Of a DNA stretch of 33,376 bases, positions 1-9,625 are shown piece by piece. Numbering within the stretch: position 1 is the stretch's first letter; the number at the start of each line of letters is the position of its first letter. The notes under the pieces are model-generated. The model made no database searches and was not told the origin of the DNA. It saw nothing but the letters and a program-made list of their open reading frames with translations. The position numbers and the translations under genes are program-made. The stretch is from positions 1 to 33,376 of the forward strand of contig WYBB01000248.1 of NCBI GenBank assembly GCA_011526585.1, written 5' to 3'. This DNA is from Deltaproteobacteria bacterium (GTDB taxonomy: Bacteria > Myxococcota_A > UBA9042 > PHBI01).

Positions 1-2
1 CG

Positions 3-380
3 ATGGACGAGTCCAATGCGTTCATCCAGCGGGCGCGGCTCATCCTCGACATGCCGCTGGCCGGTGGGATCTCGGGCACGACGACCGATCTCATGGAGGT
101 CGCGACGATCTTCGGGATCTCGGGCGATCAGCTGCACCTCTACGCGATCGCCGTGCTCGGCCACCTCGGCTCGGCGGGCGCGCACAGCTTCCACGAGATC
201 GCCAAGGCGGCGTCGTTCGCGGGGATCCCGTACCAGGAGGGCAACTACGCCTCGTTCATCCCGAGCGCCTACATGGGCAACGTGCAGGCCCTGTTCACCG
301 AGTACGCCGACGTGATCAACAACCGCGGCGGCGGCGGCGGCAGCGGTGGTGGCGGCGGCGACCAGGGCGGAGTGAGCTGA
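3..380 (+). CDS. Unknown protein with Gly-rich tail, possibly the C-terminal end of a longer protein cut by the window edge
   Basis: I do not recognise this protein. The frame is open from the window edge and an ATG lies at position 3, so it may be a complete 125-aa protein or the C-terminus of a longer one; the second seems more likely because no upstream sequence is available to show a ribosome binding site. The body (about residues 5-100) is hydrophobic and helical-looking, with a conspicuous stretch GHLGSAGAHSFHEI near residues 53-66. The last 17 residues are a poly-Gly tail (GGGGGSGGGGG) that looks like a flexible linker or unstructured end. The stop overlaps the start of the next gene by one base (TGATG), so the two are probably co-translated. 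Confidence 0.6.
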   Translation: MDESNAFIQRARLILDMPLAGGISGTTTDLMEVATIFGISGDQLHLYAIAVLGHLGSAGAHSFHEIAKAASFAGIPYQEGNYASFIPSAYMGNVQALFTEYADVINNRGGGGGSGGGGGDQGGVS

Positions 381-727
381 TGACGACGGGCGTGCCGGCG
401 ATCGACGACGCGATCGCCAAGAAGAAGCTGCGGCTCTACTGGGATGCGGCGGCGATGGGCGACGGCGATCGCGCGGCGATCTTGAGCGCGCTGTGGCAAG
501 TGGTGCGCGAGCGCAAGGACGCACCAGGGACCTCGCAGGACGAGCGGCTCGAGGTGCGCGACGTCGCGATCGACGGCGACGGTGTGCGGCACGTGCGCGT
601 GCGCTACGTCTTCGACAACGACTTCAACTCGCAGTACGACAAGACCGAGACCTTCGAGATCGAGCTCCGGGTGGGCGACGGCGGCGGGCTCGTCGGGGTC
701 GATCGCTGGGAGCAGGAGAGCGAGTGA
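380..727 (+). CDS. Hypothetical 115-aa protein
   Basis: I do not recognise this protein. It is small, acidic and soluble, without a signal peptide or membrane segment. The N-terminal third is helical (residues about 8-48) and the C-terminal half alternates polar and hydrophobic residues as in a beta-sheet (RHVRVRYVF, then FEIELRV). An NTF2/SnoaL-like cone fold is conceivable but only a guess. Its ATG overlaps the previous stop (TGATG) and its stop lies 2 bases before the ATG of the acyl-CoA-binding protein gene, so the three form a tight unit. Coupling with the preceding gene suggests that the two products act together. Confidence 0.7.
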   Translation: MTTGVPAIDDAIAKKKLRLYWDAAAMGDGDRAAILSALWQVVRERKDAPGTSQDERLEVRDVAIDGDGVRHVRVRYVFDNDFNSQYDKTETFEIELRVGDGGGLVGVDRWEQESE

Positions 728-729
728 AG

Positions 730-999
730 ATGGGTTCCGAGACCGGTTCACAAGAGATCAAGTCGGCGTTCGAGAACGCGGTGCAGAAGAGCAAGTCGCT
801 GCCGACCCAGTCGACGACGGTACAGCTTGATTTGTATGGCCTTTTCAAGCAGGCGACCGCCGGTGACGTCAGCGGCGCGAGGCCGGGCATGTTCGACATG
901 CGCGGACGCGCGAAGTGGGACGCCTGGGAGAAGCGCAAGGGCATGAGCGCCGACGAGGCGATGAAGGCGTACATCGAGGCGATCGGCAAGCTGGGCTGA
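730..999 (+). CDS. Acyl-CoA-binding protein (ACBP)
   Basis: This is a small 89-aa acyl-CoA-binding protein, a four-helix cytosolic carrier that binds long-chain acyl-CoA esters. The family signature is clear: LYGLFKQAT, RPGMFDMRGRAKWDAW and KGMSADEAM. The four residues that contact the CoA head group and acyl chain in the bovine protein (Tyr28, Lys32, Lys54, Tyr73) have counterparts at Tyr36, Lys40, Lys62 and Tyr81 with identical spacing. The length matches the family (about 86-90 aa). An alternative start is the GTG at 724, which would overlap the previous stop as GTGA and lie 5 bases after an AGGAG; that adds two residues. ACBP is mainly a eukaryotic family and is patchy in bacteria. It lies about 100 bp upstream of pyrB. 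Confidence 0.93.
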   Translation: MGSETGSQEIKSAFENAVQKSKSLPTQSTTVQLDLYGLFKQATAGDVSGARPGMFDMRGRAKWDAWEKRKGMSADEAMKAYIEAIGKLG

Positions 1000-1037
1000 G
1001 CGCAATCCCCAGTCGATCCGATCGCTTCCGAGTTGCG

Positions 1038-1066
1038 GCGGACCCGCAGTTGACGCGGGGATCCGC
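1038..1066 (+). promoter_or_regulatory. Inverted repeat upstream of pyrB
   Basis: GCGGACCCGC (1038-1047) and GCGGGGATCCGC (1055-1066) can pair across a 7-base loop, in the 106-bp gap before pyrB. A TTGACG hexamer (1050-1055) lies in and beside the loop, but no good -10 box follows at 17 bp. It could be an operator, a leader hairpin or the end of the upstream unit. There is no T-run, so a classic terminator is unlikely. Confidence 0.3.
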
Positions 1067-1105
1067 GGGCGCTAAGGAGAATCGCCTCGAGCCCAGGAAC
1101 GTGGC

Positions 1106-2125
1106 ATGACCCACTATCGCCCGCCGGAAGGTCGCCCCGTGAGCAAGCACCTGCCCTTCGGAGATCGGCGCGACGCGCCGTGGTATGGCCAGAGCATCGT
1201 GTCGGTGCGGCAGTTCACGCGCAGCGACCTCGAGTACGTCTTCGGGGTGGCCCACGAGATGCGCGAGATGGTCGGGCGCATCGGCAGCTTCGACCTCTTG
1301 AAGGGCAAGCTGCTCGCCAACCTCTTCTACGAGCCCTCGACGCGCACGGCGAGCTCGTTCATGGCGGCGATGCAGCGGTTGGGCGGGACGGTGATCCCGA
1401 TCAACGAGGTGCACTACTCGAGCGTGTCCAAGGGCGAGTCGCTGCCGGACACGATCCGCACCCTGGAGGCGTACGCGGACTGCATCGTGCTGCGCCACCC
1501 GCAGATGGGCGCGGCGGCCGAAGCGGCGCGCGTGGCGCGAAAGCCGATCATCAACGCCGGCGACGGCGTCGGCGAGCACCCGACGCAGGCGCTGCTCGAC
1601 CTCTTCACCATCGCGATGGAGCTCGGGCGCTACGCGCCGAGCCGCGGGCTCGCGCTCGACGGGCTGACGGTGACGATGCTCGGCGATCTGCGCTACGGGC
1701 GCACGGTGCACTCGCTGGCGCGGCTCCTCTCGCAGTTCGGGGTGACGCTGAACCTGGTGTCGCCGGCGATCCTGAAGATGCCCGAGCACATCAAGGACGA
1801 GCTCGACAAGGCGGGCGTGACGTGGCGCGAGGCGGACAGCCTGGAGGCCATCCTCGGGCAGAGCGACGTGCTCTACGTGACGCGCGTGCAGAAGGAGCGC
1901 TTCGAGGACGAGGCGACCTACCTCGGCGTCAAGGACGCGTACGTGGTCACGCCGGAGACGCTGCGCGGCGCGAGGGACGAGATGGTGCTCATGCACCCGT
2001 TCCCGCGCGTGGGCGAGATCAGCTACGAGGTCGACAAGGACCCGCGCGCGGCCTACTTCCGGCAAATGGAAAACGGCATGTACGTGCGCATGGCGCTCCT
2101 GGCGATGGTGCTCGGCAAGGCGTGA
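1106..2125 (+). CDS. pyrB: Aspartate carbamoyltransferase catalytic chain, eukaryote (CAD)-like
   Basis: This enzyme joins carbamoyl phosphate and L-aspartate to form N-carbamoyl-aspartate, the first committed step of pyrimidine synthesis. The 339-aa protein has the carbamoyl-phosphate loop STRT (residues 78-81), the SVSKGES loop (about 106-112), HPTQ (158-161), and MHPFPRVGEI with DPRAAYFRQ near the C-terminus. FYEPSTRTASSF and the C-terminal ENGMYVRMALLAMVLG resemble the ATCase domain of animal CAD closely, more so than the Bacillus type. The ATG at 1106 follows CAGGA at a fair distance; an in-frame GTG at 1139 would remove 11 residues. The stop overlaps the next gene's GTG (GTGA). No pyrI regulatory chain or pyrC is visible in the window. 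Confidence 0.96.
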   Translation: MTHYRPPEGRPVSKHLPFGDRRDAPWYGQSIVSVRQFTRSDLEYVFGVAHEMREMVGRIGSFDLLKGKLLANLFYEPSTRTASSFMAAMQRLGGTVIPINEVHYSSVSKGESLPDTIRTLEAYADCIVLRHPQMGAAAEAARVARKPIINAGDGVGEHPTQALLDLFTIAMELGRYAPSRGLALDGLTVTMLGDLRYGRTVHSLARLLSQFGVTLNLVSPAILKMPEHIKDELDKAGVTWREADSLEAILGQSDVLYVTRVQKERFEDEATYLGVKDAYVVTPETLRGARDEMVLMHPFPRVGEISYEVDKDPRAAYFRQMENGMYVRMALLAMVLGKA

Positions 2126-3552
2126 GCTGGGTAAGCGCGAGCGGGTCGTTCTTCGCGCGGGTCGCCGAGCGCGTGCGCACGACCGGCGGGTGTCTGGTGG
2201 TCGGGATCGATCCGCGCGCGGGCGAGCTCGAGCCCGAGCTGCGCGAGCGCGACGTACGGCGCGCCTTGATCGCGCATGCCGAGCGCTTGCTGGAGGCGAC
2301 GCGCGAGCTGGCGGTGGCGTACAAGCCCAACGTCGCGTTCTACGAGGCTTACGGCAGCGAGGGCTGGGCCGCGCTCGAGGCGATCGTGCCGCGGCTCGGC
2401 GCGGTGGCGCCGGTGCTGCTCGATGCCAAGCGGGCCGACATCGGCTCGACGGCCGAGGCGTACGCGACGGCGATCTTCGATCGGCTGGGCGCCGACGCGG
2501 TGACGGTGAGCCCATGGCTCGGGCAGGACGCGCTGGCGCCGTTCCTCGCACGTGAGGGCAAGGCGGTCTTCGTGCTGGCGCGCACGTCGAACGCAGGCGC
2601 GGCCGAGATCCAGGACGCGTTGGGCGACGACGGTGAGGCGGCGTGGGCGCGGGTCGTGCGCGCAGTGAGGCGCTGGTCCGAAGGGGCCAGGGCGGAGCTC
2701 GGGCTGGTCGTCGGCGCGACCGCGCCGGAGGTGCTGGCCGAGGTGCGGGCGCTCTGGCCCGAGGCGTGGATCCTGGCGCCGGGCGTCGGCGCTCAGGGCG
2801 CGCAGGTCGAGGACGTGATCGGCTGGCGGCGGGCCGATGGGCTCGGGCTCTTGTTGCCGGTCACGCGCGCGATCTCGGGGGCGGCGGACATGGCCGCGGC
2901 GGCGCGTGGGCTCGTCGATGCGATGCGCGCGGCGGAGGCGAAGACCACCGTGGCGACGAGCGAGCGAGAGCGCCTGGCGGATCTGCTCTTCGATCGCGAG
3001 CTCGTGCGCTTCGGCGAGTTCACGTTGAAGTCGGGCGTGGTCTCGCCGATCTACATCGACTTGCGGCGCCTGGTGACGCACCCCGATCTGCTGCGGCTCG
3101 TCGCGCGCGCCTATGTCGAGGTCGCGCGCGGCCTCACCTTCGAGCGGCTGGCGGCGCTGCCCTACGCGGCGCTGCCGATCGGCACCGCGGTCGGGCTCCT
3201 GGCGGGTTGGCCGCTGATCTATCCGCGGCGCGAGGCCAAGGACTACGGTACGCAGGTCGCGATCGAGGGCATCTTCGAGCGAGGTGAGCGCGTGCTGGTG
3301 CTCGACGACGTGGCGACGCGCGGCGACAGCAAGCTCGAGGCGTTCGCGCGGCTGGAGGGTGCGGGGCTCGTCGTCGAGGACGTGCTGGTCCTGATCGATC
3401 GCGAAGGCGGGGCCAGGGCGCTGGTCGAAGGTGCGGGCAAGCGCTTCCGGGCGATCTTCACCCTGAGCGAGCTCGTCACGCGCTGGCTCGCGAGCGGGCG
3501 CATCGACGCCGCGCGCGCCCGGGCCGTGCGCGAATTCCTCGGCGCGGGGTAG
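2122..3552 (+). CDS. pyrFE: OMP decarboxylase / orotate phosphoribosyltransferase fusion (PyrF-PyrE)
   Basis: This bifunctional 476-aa protein catalyses the last two steps of UMP synthesis. The N-terminal domain (about 5-270) is OMP decarboxylase, with the catalytic array DAKRADI at residues 101-107 (Asp101, Lys103, Asp106) and the phosphate-gripper region APGVGAQG near 219-226. The C-terminal domain (about 280-476) is orotate phosphoribosyltransferase, with SPIYIDLR, the RREAKDYGT segment (369-377) and the PRPP loop LDDVATRGDS (394-403). A short Ala/Glu/Thr linker joins them. The order is the reverse of animal UMP synthase. The GTG start overlaps the pyrB stop (GTGA), so the two are translationally coupled. 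The frame stays open far upstream within pyrB, but only sequence after 2122 matches the family. Confidence 0.94.
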   Translation: MSWVSASGSFFARVAERVRTTGGCLVVGIDPRAGELEPELRERDVRRALIAHAERLLEATRELAVAYKPNVAFYEAYGSEGWAALEAIVPRLGAVAPVLLDAKRADIGSTAEAYATAIFDRLGADAVTVSPWLGQDALAPFLAREGKAVFVLARTSNAGAAEIQDALGDDGEAAWARVVRAVRRWSEGARAELGLVVGATAPEVLAEVRALWPEAWILAPGVGAQGAQVEDVIGWRRADGLGLLLPVTRAISGAADMAAAARGLVDAMRAAEAKTTVATSERERLADLLFDRELVRFGEFTLKSGVVSPIYIDLRRLVTHPDLLRLVARAYVEVARGLTFERLAALPYAALPIGTAVGLLAGWPLIYPRREAKDYGTQVAIEGIFERGERVLVLDDVATRGDSKLEAFARLEGAGLVVEDVLVLIDREGGARALVEGAGKRFRAIFTLSELVTRWLASGRIDAARARAVREFLGAG

Positions 3553-3562
3553 CGGGCCGACG

Positions 3563-4555
3563 ATGTGGCCGCTGATCAAGCCGCTCATGTTCGCGCTCGA
3601 TCCCGAGCGCGCGCATGGTGTCGCGCTCCAGGCGATGCGCGCCGCCGGCGCGTTCCCGCCGCTCTACGGGTTGATGGCGCTCATGTACCGCGCCGGGGAA
3701 AAGCCGATCGAGGCCTTCGGGCTGCGCTTCCGCAACGCCATCGGCCTGGCGGCCGGCTGGGACAAGGACGCGTTGGCGCTGGGCGGGCTCGGCGCGCTCG
3801 GCTTGTCGCACGTCGAGGTCGGCACGGTGACGCCACGGCCACAGCCCGGGAACGAGCGGCCGCGGATCTTCCGCTTCCCGAAGGAGCGCTGCCTCGTCAA
3901 CCGCATGGGTTTCCCGAGTCGGGGCGCGGACTTCGTGGCGGCGCGCCTCGCGCAGCGGTCGCGGCGCGGCGGGCTGATCGTCGGGGTCAACCTCGGCAAG
4001 AACAAGGACACGCCCAACGAGCGCGCGCTCGATGACTACGGCGCGCTGCTCGAGCGCTTCTCGCCGCTGTGCGACTACCTGGTCGTCAACGTGTCGTCGC
4101 CGAACACGCAGGGGCTGCGCGATCTGCAGGCGCGCGCGGAGCTCGAGGCGCTGCTCGGGGGGCTCGTGGCGCGGCGGGAGGGGCTCGCCGACAAGCGCCC
4201 GCTCTTGGTGAAGCTCTCGCCCGATCTCGACGACGGCGCACTGGAGGACGCGGTGGGCGCGGTGCTGGCGACGCGGATCGACGGGATCGTCGCGACCAAC
4301 ACCACGCTGTCGCGTCAGGGGCTCGTGACCGACGAGCGCGGCGGGGCCAGTGGCGAGATCCTGCGCGAGCGCGCGCTCGAGGTCGTCACGCGCATCGTCA
4401 GGCTGGCGCCGGGGCTGCCGGTGATCGCCGCGGGCGGGGTGATGACGCCCGACGACGTCAGGCGCCGGCTCGACGCGGGCGCGCGCCTGGTGCAGGTCTA
4501 CACTGGGCTCGTCTTCGGCGGGCCCGGGATCGTCAAGCGCATGGCGCGGGCGTGA
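3563..4555 (+). CDS. pyrD: Dihydroorotate dehydrogenase, class 2 (quinone-linked)
   Basis: This FMN enzyme oxidises dihydroorotate to orotate and passes electrons to membrane quinones. The 330-aa length and the N-terminal helical extension (residues 1-45, MWPLIKPLMFALDPERAHG) mark the membrane-associated class 2 family. AAGWDKDA (63-70), VNRMGFPS (112-119) and the catalytic segment NVSSPNT (176-182) are present; Ser179 matches the catalytic Ser of the E. coli enzyme rather than the Cys of class 1. KLSPD, NTT and AAGGVM follow as FMN and substrate contacts. It begins 10 bp after pyrFE and ends the operon, 12 bp from a convergent gene. With pyrB and pyrFE it covers de novo UMP synthesis except for carbamoyl phosphate synthetase and dihydroorotase. 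Confidence 0.96.
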   Translation: MWPLIKPLMFALDPERAHGVALQAMRAAGAFPPLYGLMALMYRAGEKPIEAFGLRFRNAIGLAAGWDKDALALGGLGALGLSHVEVGTVTPRPQPGNERPRIFRFPKERCLVNRMGFPSRGADFVAARLAQRSRRGGLIVGVNLGKNKDTPNERALDDYGALLERFSPLCDYLVVNVSSPNTQGLRDLQARAELEALLGGLVARREGLADKRPLLVKLSPDLDDGALEDAVGAVLATRIDGIVATNTTLSRQGLVTDERGGASGEILRERALEVVTRIVRLAPGLPVIAAGGVMTPDDVRRRLDAGARLVQVYTGLVFGGPGIVKRMARA

Positions 4556-4567
4556 GGCGACTCGCTG

Positions 4568-7120
<2,553 letters not shown>

Positions 7121-7121
7121 C

Positions 7122-7763
7122 TCAGAAGGTCAAGGTGAAGCAGCGCTCGATGGCGGCCGTGCCGCTCTCGCGCAGCCGCGGCAGGTCGGCCATGGCACTG
7201 TCGACCTCGGTGGGCGCGAGCTCGGCGAAGAGGGCCGAGATCTCGCTCGGAGGGACCGAAAACGGCGGGCCCTGCATGAGCTCCTGCGGGTAGTCGAAGG
7301 TGACGACGAGGCCGCGCGCGCCGCGTGGGGTGAGGGCGCGCAGGTGCTCGGCGTAGCGCGGGCGGCGCTCGGCGGGGAGCGCGACGAGGGCGGCGCGATC
7401 GTAGATGGCGGTGACGGGATCGGGCCCGAGGAGCTCGGGGCCGAGAGCGAAGAAGTCGCCGAGCAGGAGGGTGATCGGACCGGCGCTCCAGGTTTCCAGG
7501 GGGCCGTGCTCGCGGCGCTCCGGTTCGAGGCCGTGCTCGGAGAAGAAGGACGAGACCGCCAGCGGTGAGAGCTCGACGCCGATCACCTGATGGCCGCGCG
7601 CGGCGAGGTAGACCAGATCGTGTGACTTGCCGGACAGCGGCACGAGCACGCGACCCGGCGCGCCGAGGTGCGACGCGTGACGCGTCAGGAAGGTGTTGGG
7701 GCGGCCCTCGTGGAACCCGATGCGCCCCTCACGCCAGCGTTCGTGCCAGAATTCCGGCTCCAT
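7122..7763 (-). CDS. tpm: Thiopurine S-methyltransferase family protein (TPMT-like)
   Basis: This is an SAM-dependent methyltransferase of the TPMT family, which methylates thiopurines and, in some bacteria, selenium or tellurium oxyanions. The N-terminus FWHERWREGRIGFHEGRPN is the family hallmark. It is followed by the SAM-binding region VLVPLSGKSHDLVYLAARGHQVIGVE and by IYDRAALVALP near residues 118-128. The start is the ATG at 7761-7763 (213 aa), because GGAGG lies 8 bases upstream and the family N-terminus begins there; a longer frame to 7844 lacks homology. It is the first gene of a two-gene unit with the P-type ATPase, with one base between them. The real substrate is unknown. Confidence 0.92.
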   Translation of the reverse strand: MEPEFWHERWREGRIGFHEGRPNTFLTRHASHLGAPGRVLVPLSGKSHDLVYLAARGHQVIGVELSPLAVSSFFSEHGLEPERREHGPLETWSAGPITLLLGDFFALGPELLGPDPVTAIYDRAALVALPAERRPRYAEHLRALTPRGARGLVVTFDYPQELMQGPPFSVPPSEISALFAELAPTEVDSAMADLPRLRESGTAAIERCFTLTF

Positions 7764-7866
7764 TGTGACAACCTCCGGGCGCGAAGGTAGTCGCGAATGC
7801 GGTGGATGGAAATGCCGTCGGGGCCGGGGCTCGACATGAGGCACCCGCGTCGACTAAAGGCCAGGC
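7764..7866. other. Divergent intergenic region between the methyltransferase and CsgG-like genes
   Basis: This 103-bp gap must hold the promoters for both divergent units. The only clear elements are the Shine-Dalgarno sequences: GGAGG for the minus-strand gene and an AAGG before the plus-strand ATG. I see no convincing -35/-10 pair or operator. Confidence 0.4.
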
Positions 7867-9603
7867 ATGCCGCGCCTCGCTGCCATCGTCCTGGTGTTCG
7901 CGCTCACCCACGTAACCGGCTGGGCGCGGGCCGCGTCCGAGCCGGTGATCGCCGTGCTCTACATCGACAACCACTCCGGCGACAGCGCGTACGACGTGCT
8001 GGAGAAGGGGCTCGCCGACATGCTGGTCACCGACCTGTCGCAGCAGGGGCTGACGGTCGTCGAGCGCGCGCGGCTGCAAGCGCTCATCGACGAGCAGAAA
8101 CTCCAGAAGAGCGCGTTCTTCGACCCGAAGACCGCGGTCAAGGTCGGCCAGGGGCTCGGCGCGACGCACGTGGTCAGCGGCGCGCTGATGGCGATGAAGC
8201 CCGAGATCCGGCTCGACCTGCGCATGATCGAGGTCGCGACCGGCGAGGTCGTGGTGACCGCGAAGGTCGACGGCCCGAGCGAAGCGCTCTTCGAGCTCGA
8301 GCAGGAGCTGGTCGGGCGCTTCGTGGCGGCGTTCGAGCGGCGCTTCGCGGCGCCGGGCATGCCCGAGACGAAGGTGCGGGATGTGCAGGCGCTGCTCGAG
8401 TACTCGCGCGGCCTGGATCTGGCCGATCGCGGCGAGCTCGAGGAGGCGAAGAAGACGATCGAGAAGACGATCCGCCTCTCGCCTTCGTTCGGTCTGGCGC
8501 GCAGGTTGAAGGACGACCTGCAGAAGCGCATCGAGGCCTCGCGCGACCGGCGCGACGCGTTGATCACCCAGCACATGAAGACCCTGGCGATGCGGGCGAA
8601 GGCGGCGATCGGCGAGCGCGACGCGGGGCGGCGCTTCGAGCGGCTGGCGTGGCGCCACCTCGAGCTGCAGCTGCTCGCGAGCGCGCTGGCGCCGCTGATG
8701 TCGGACACGCCGCTGGGGGTGGCCGCGCTCGGGCAGGAGGAGGCGCACCTCGAGGCGATGCTGCGCTGGGCGGAGCGCGCGCGCGAATACGTCGTCGAGC
8801 TCGATGCGATCCTGGCGTCGAAGCCCGGGGCCTTCTGGAAGGCCAAGCTTCCGGACGACGCCGAGGCGCTCGCGCGGCAGCTCAGGATCGATACGAGCGC
8901 GCAGGTCGACCCGATCGAGGCGCGGCTGACACTGGCGGAGTTCCTGCTGATGGGCAAGCTGCGCGGACCGGCGGACCTGAGCCTGATGATCGCGCCGCCG
9001 CTGGCGAACGTGCACGCGACCTGGGACAAGCGCGCGTGGCAGGCGCTCGCCGAGGCGGACGCGCTGGCCTCGCGGCAGTCGCTCGAGTACAGGGGGGTGC
9101 GCGTGCTCGAGCAATGGGGCGAGGCGCTGTGGTTCCGCGGGCGCATCGACGACGCCGTGGCGAAGTGGCAGACGATCCTCGATCGCTACCCGACGTCGCG
9201 CCAGTACGACCAGATCGAGCGCAAGATCAAGCACGTGCTGGGACTGGAGATGGACCACACCGCGCGCGAGCTGGCGCGCTGGGCGCAGGCGCTGACGACG
9301 TGCGAGGACATGGGCTTCCGCGTCGGGATCGACACCGTGGTCTATCGGCGCGTGCGCATGACCGGCTTGCAGGCGCTGAGCGACACCGTGAGCGAGGTCG
9401 AAAAGGCGTGCCATGAGCACCCGGCGGCCAAGCTCACCTGGGAGTACATCTACAGCTGGGTGGCGCGCTACTTCGGCAAGCACGGGCGCTGCGCCGAGTT
9501 CGAGACGTGGATGGAGCGGGCGATCGCCGCCGGCGCGAGCAAGAGCGACGTGCGCGGGTGGCGCGACAACTGGACGAAGTGCCCCAAGCCGGCAACACCG
9601 TAG
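7867..9603 (+). CDS. Exported CsgG/FlgO-like protein with a helical repeat (TPR-like) region
   Basis: The 578-aa protein begins with a signal peptide (residues 1 to about 23). Next comes a CsgG/FlgO-like alpha/beta domain (about 26-170) with the typical start VIAVLYIDNHSGD, then LADMLVTDLSQQGLTVVERARLQALIDEQ and GATHVVSGAL. Such domains occur in CsgG, FlgO and LpoB-like envelope proteins. The rest (about 180-578) is helical, with TPR-like patterns such as LDLADRGELEEAKKTIEKTIRLSP and LWFRGRIDDAVAKWQTILDRYP, so it probably binds partners in the periplasm. The signal peptide lacks a lipobox, so this is likely a soluble periplasmic protein rather than a lipoprotein. No curli or flagellar gene is nearby, so its role is unknown. 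Confidence 0.85.
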   Translation: MPRLAAIVLVFALTHVTGWARAASEPVIAVLYIDNHSGDSAYDVLEKGLADMLVTDLSQQGLTVVERARLQALIDEQKLQKSAFFDPKTAVKVGQGLGATHVVSGALMAMKPEIRLDLRMIEVATGEVVVTAKVDGPSEALFELEQELVGRFVAAFERRFAAPGMPETKVRDVQALLEYSRGLDLADRGELEEAKKTIEKTIRLSPSFGLARRLKDDLQKRIEASRDRRDALITQHMKTLAMRAKAAIGERDAGRRFERLAWRHLELQLLASALAPLMSDTPLGVAALGQEEAHLEAMLRWAERAREYVVELDAILASKPGAFWKAKLPDDAEALARQLRIDTSAQVDPIEARLTLAEFLLMGKLRGPADLSLMIAPPLANVHATWDKRAWQALAEADALASRQSLEYRGVRVLEQWGEALWFRGRIDDAVAKWQTILDRYPTSRQYDQIERKIKHVLGLEMDHTARELARWAQALTTCEDMGFRVGIDTVVYRRVRMTGLQALSDTVSEVEKACHEHPAAKLTWEYIYSWVARYFGKHGRCAEFETWMERAIAAGASKSDVRGWRDNWTKCPKPATP

Positions 9604-9607
9604 CGGG

Positions 9608-9622
9608 TCCGCAGAGCGCGGA
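9608..9622. terminator. Weak hairpin between convergent genes
   Basis: TCCGC and GCGGA pair around a 5-base loop in the 22-bp gap between the CsgG-like gene and purCE, which run toward each other. It may act in both directions, but the stem is short and there is no T-run. Confidence 0.25.
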
Positions 9623-9625
9623 TGG

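Noticed and set aside
1049..1077. Possible sigma70 promoter TTGACG-17-TAAGGA before pyrB
   Set aside because: The -10 box matches poorly and overlaps a hairpin and the region near the ribosome binding site.
1180..3552. One 790-aa open frame covering pyrB and pyrFE
   Set aside because: Only the part after 2122 matches OMP decarboxylase and orotate phosphoribosyltransferase. The first 314 codons are the out-of-frame shadow of pyrB and are Arg/Ala/Gly-rich.
7764..7844. 27-residue N-terminal extension of the methyltransferase
   Set aside because: The family N-terminus begins at 7763 and has a GGAGG at the right distance; the extension has none.
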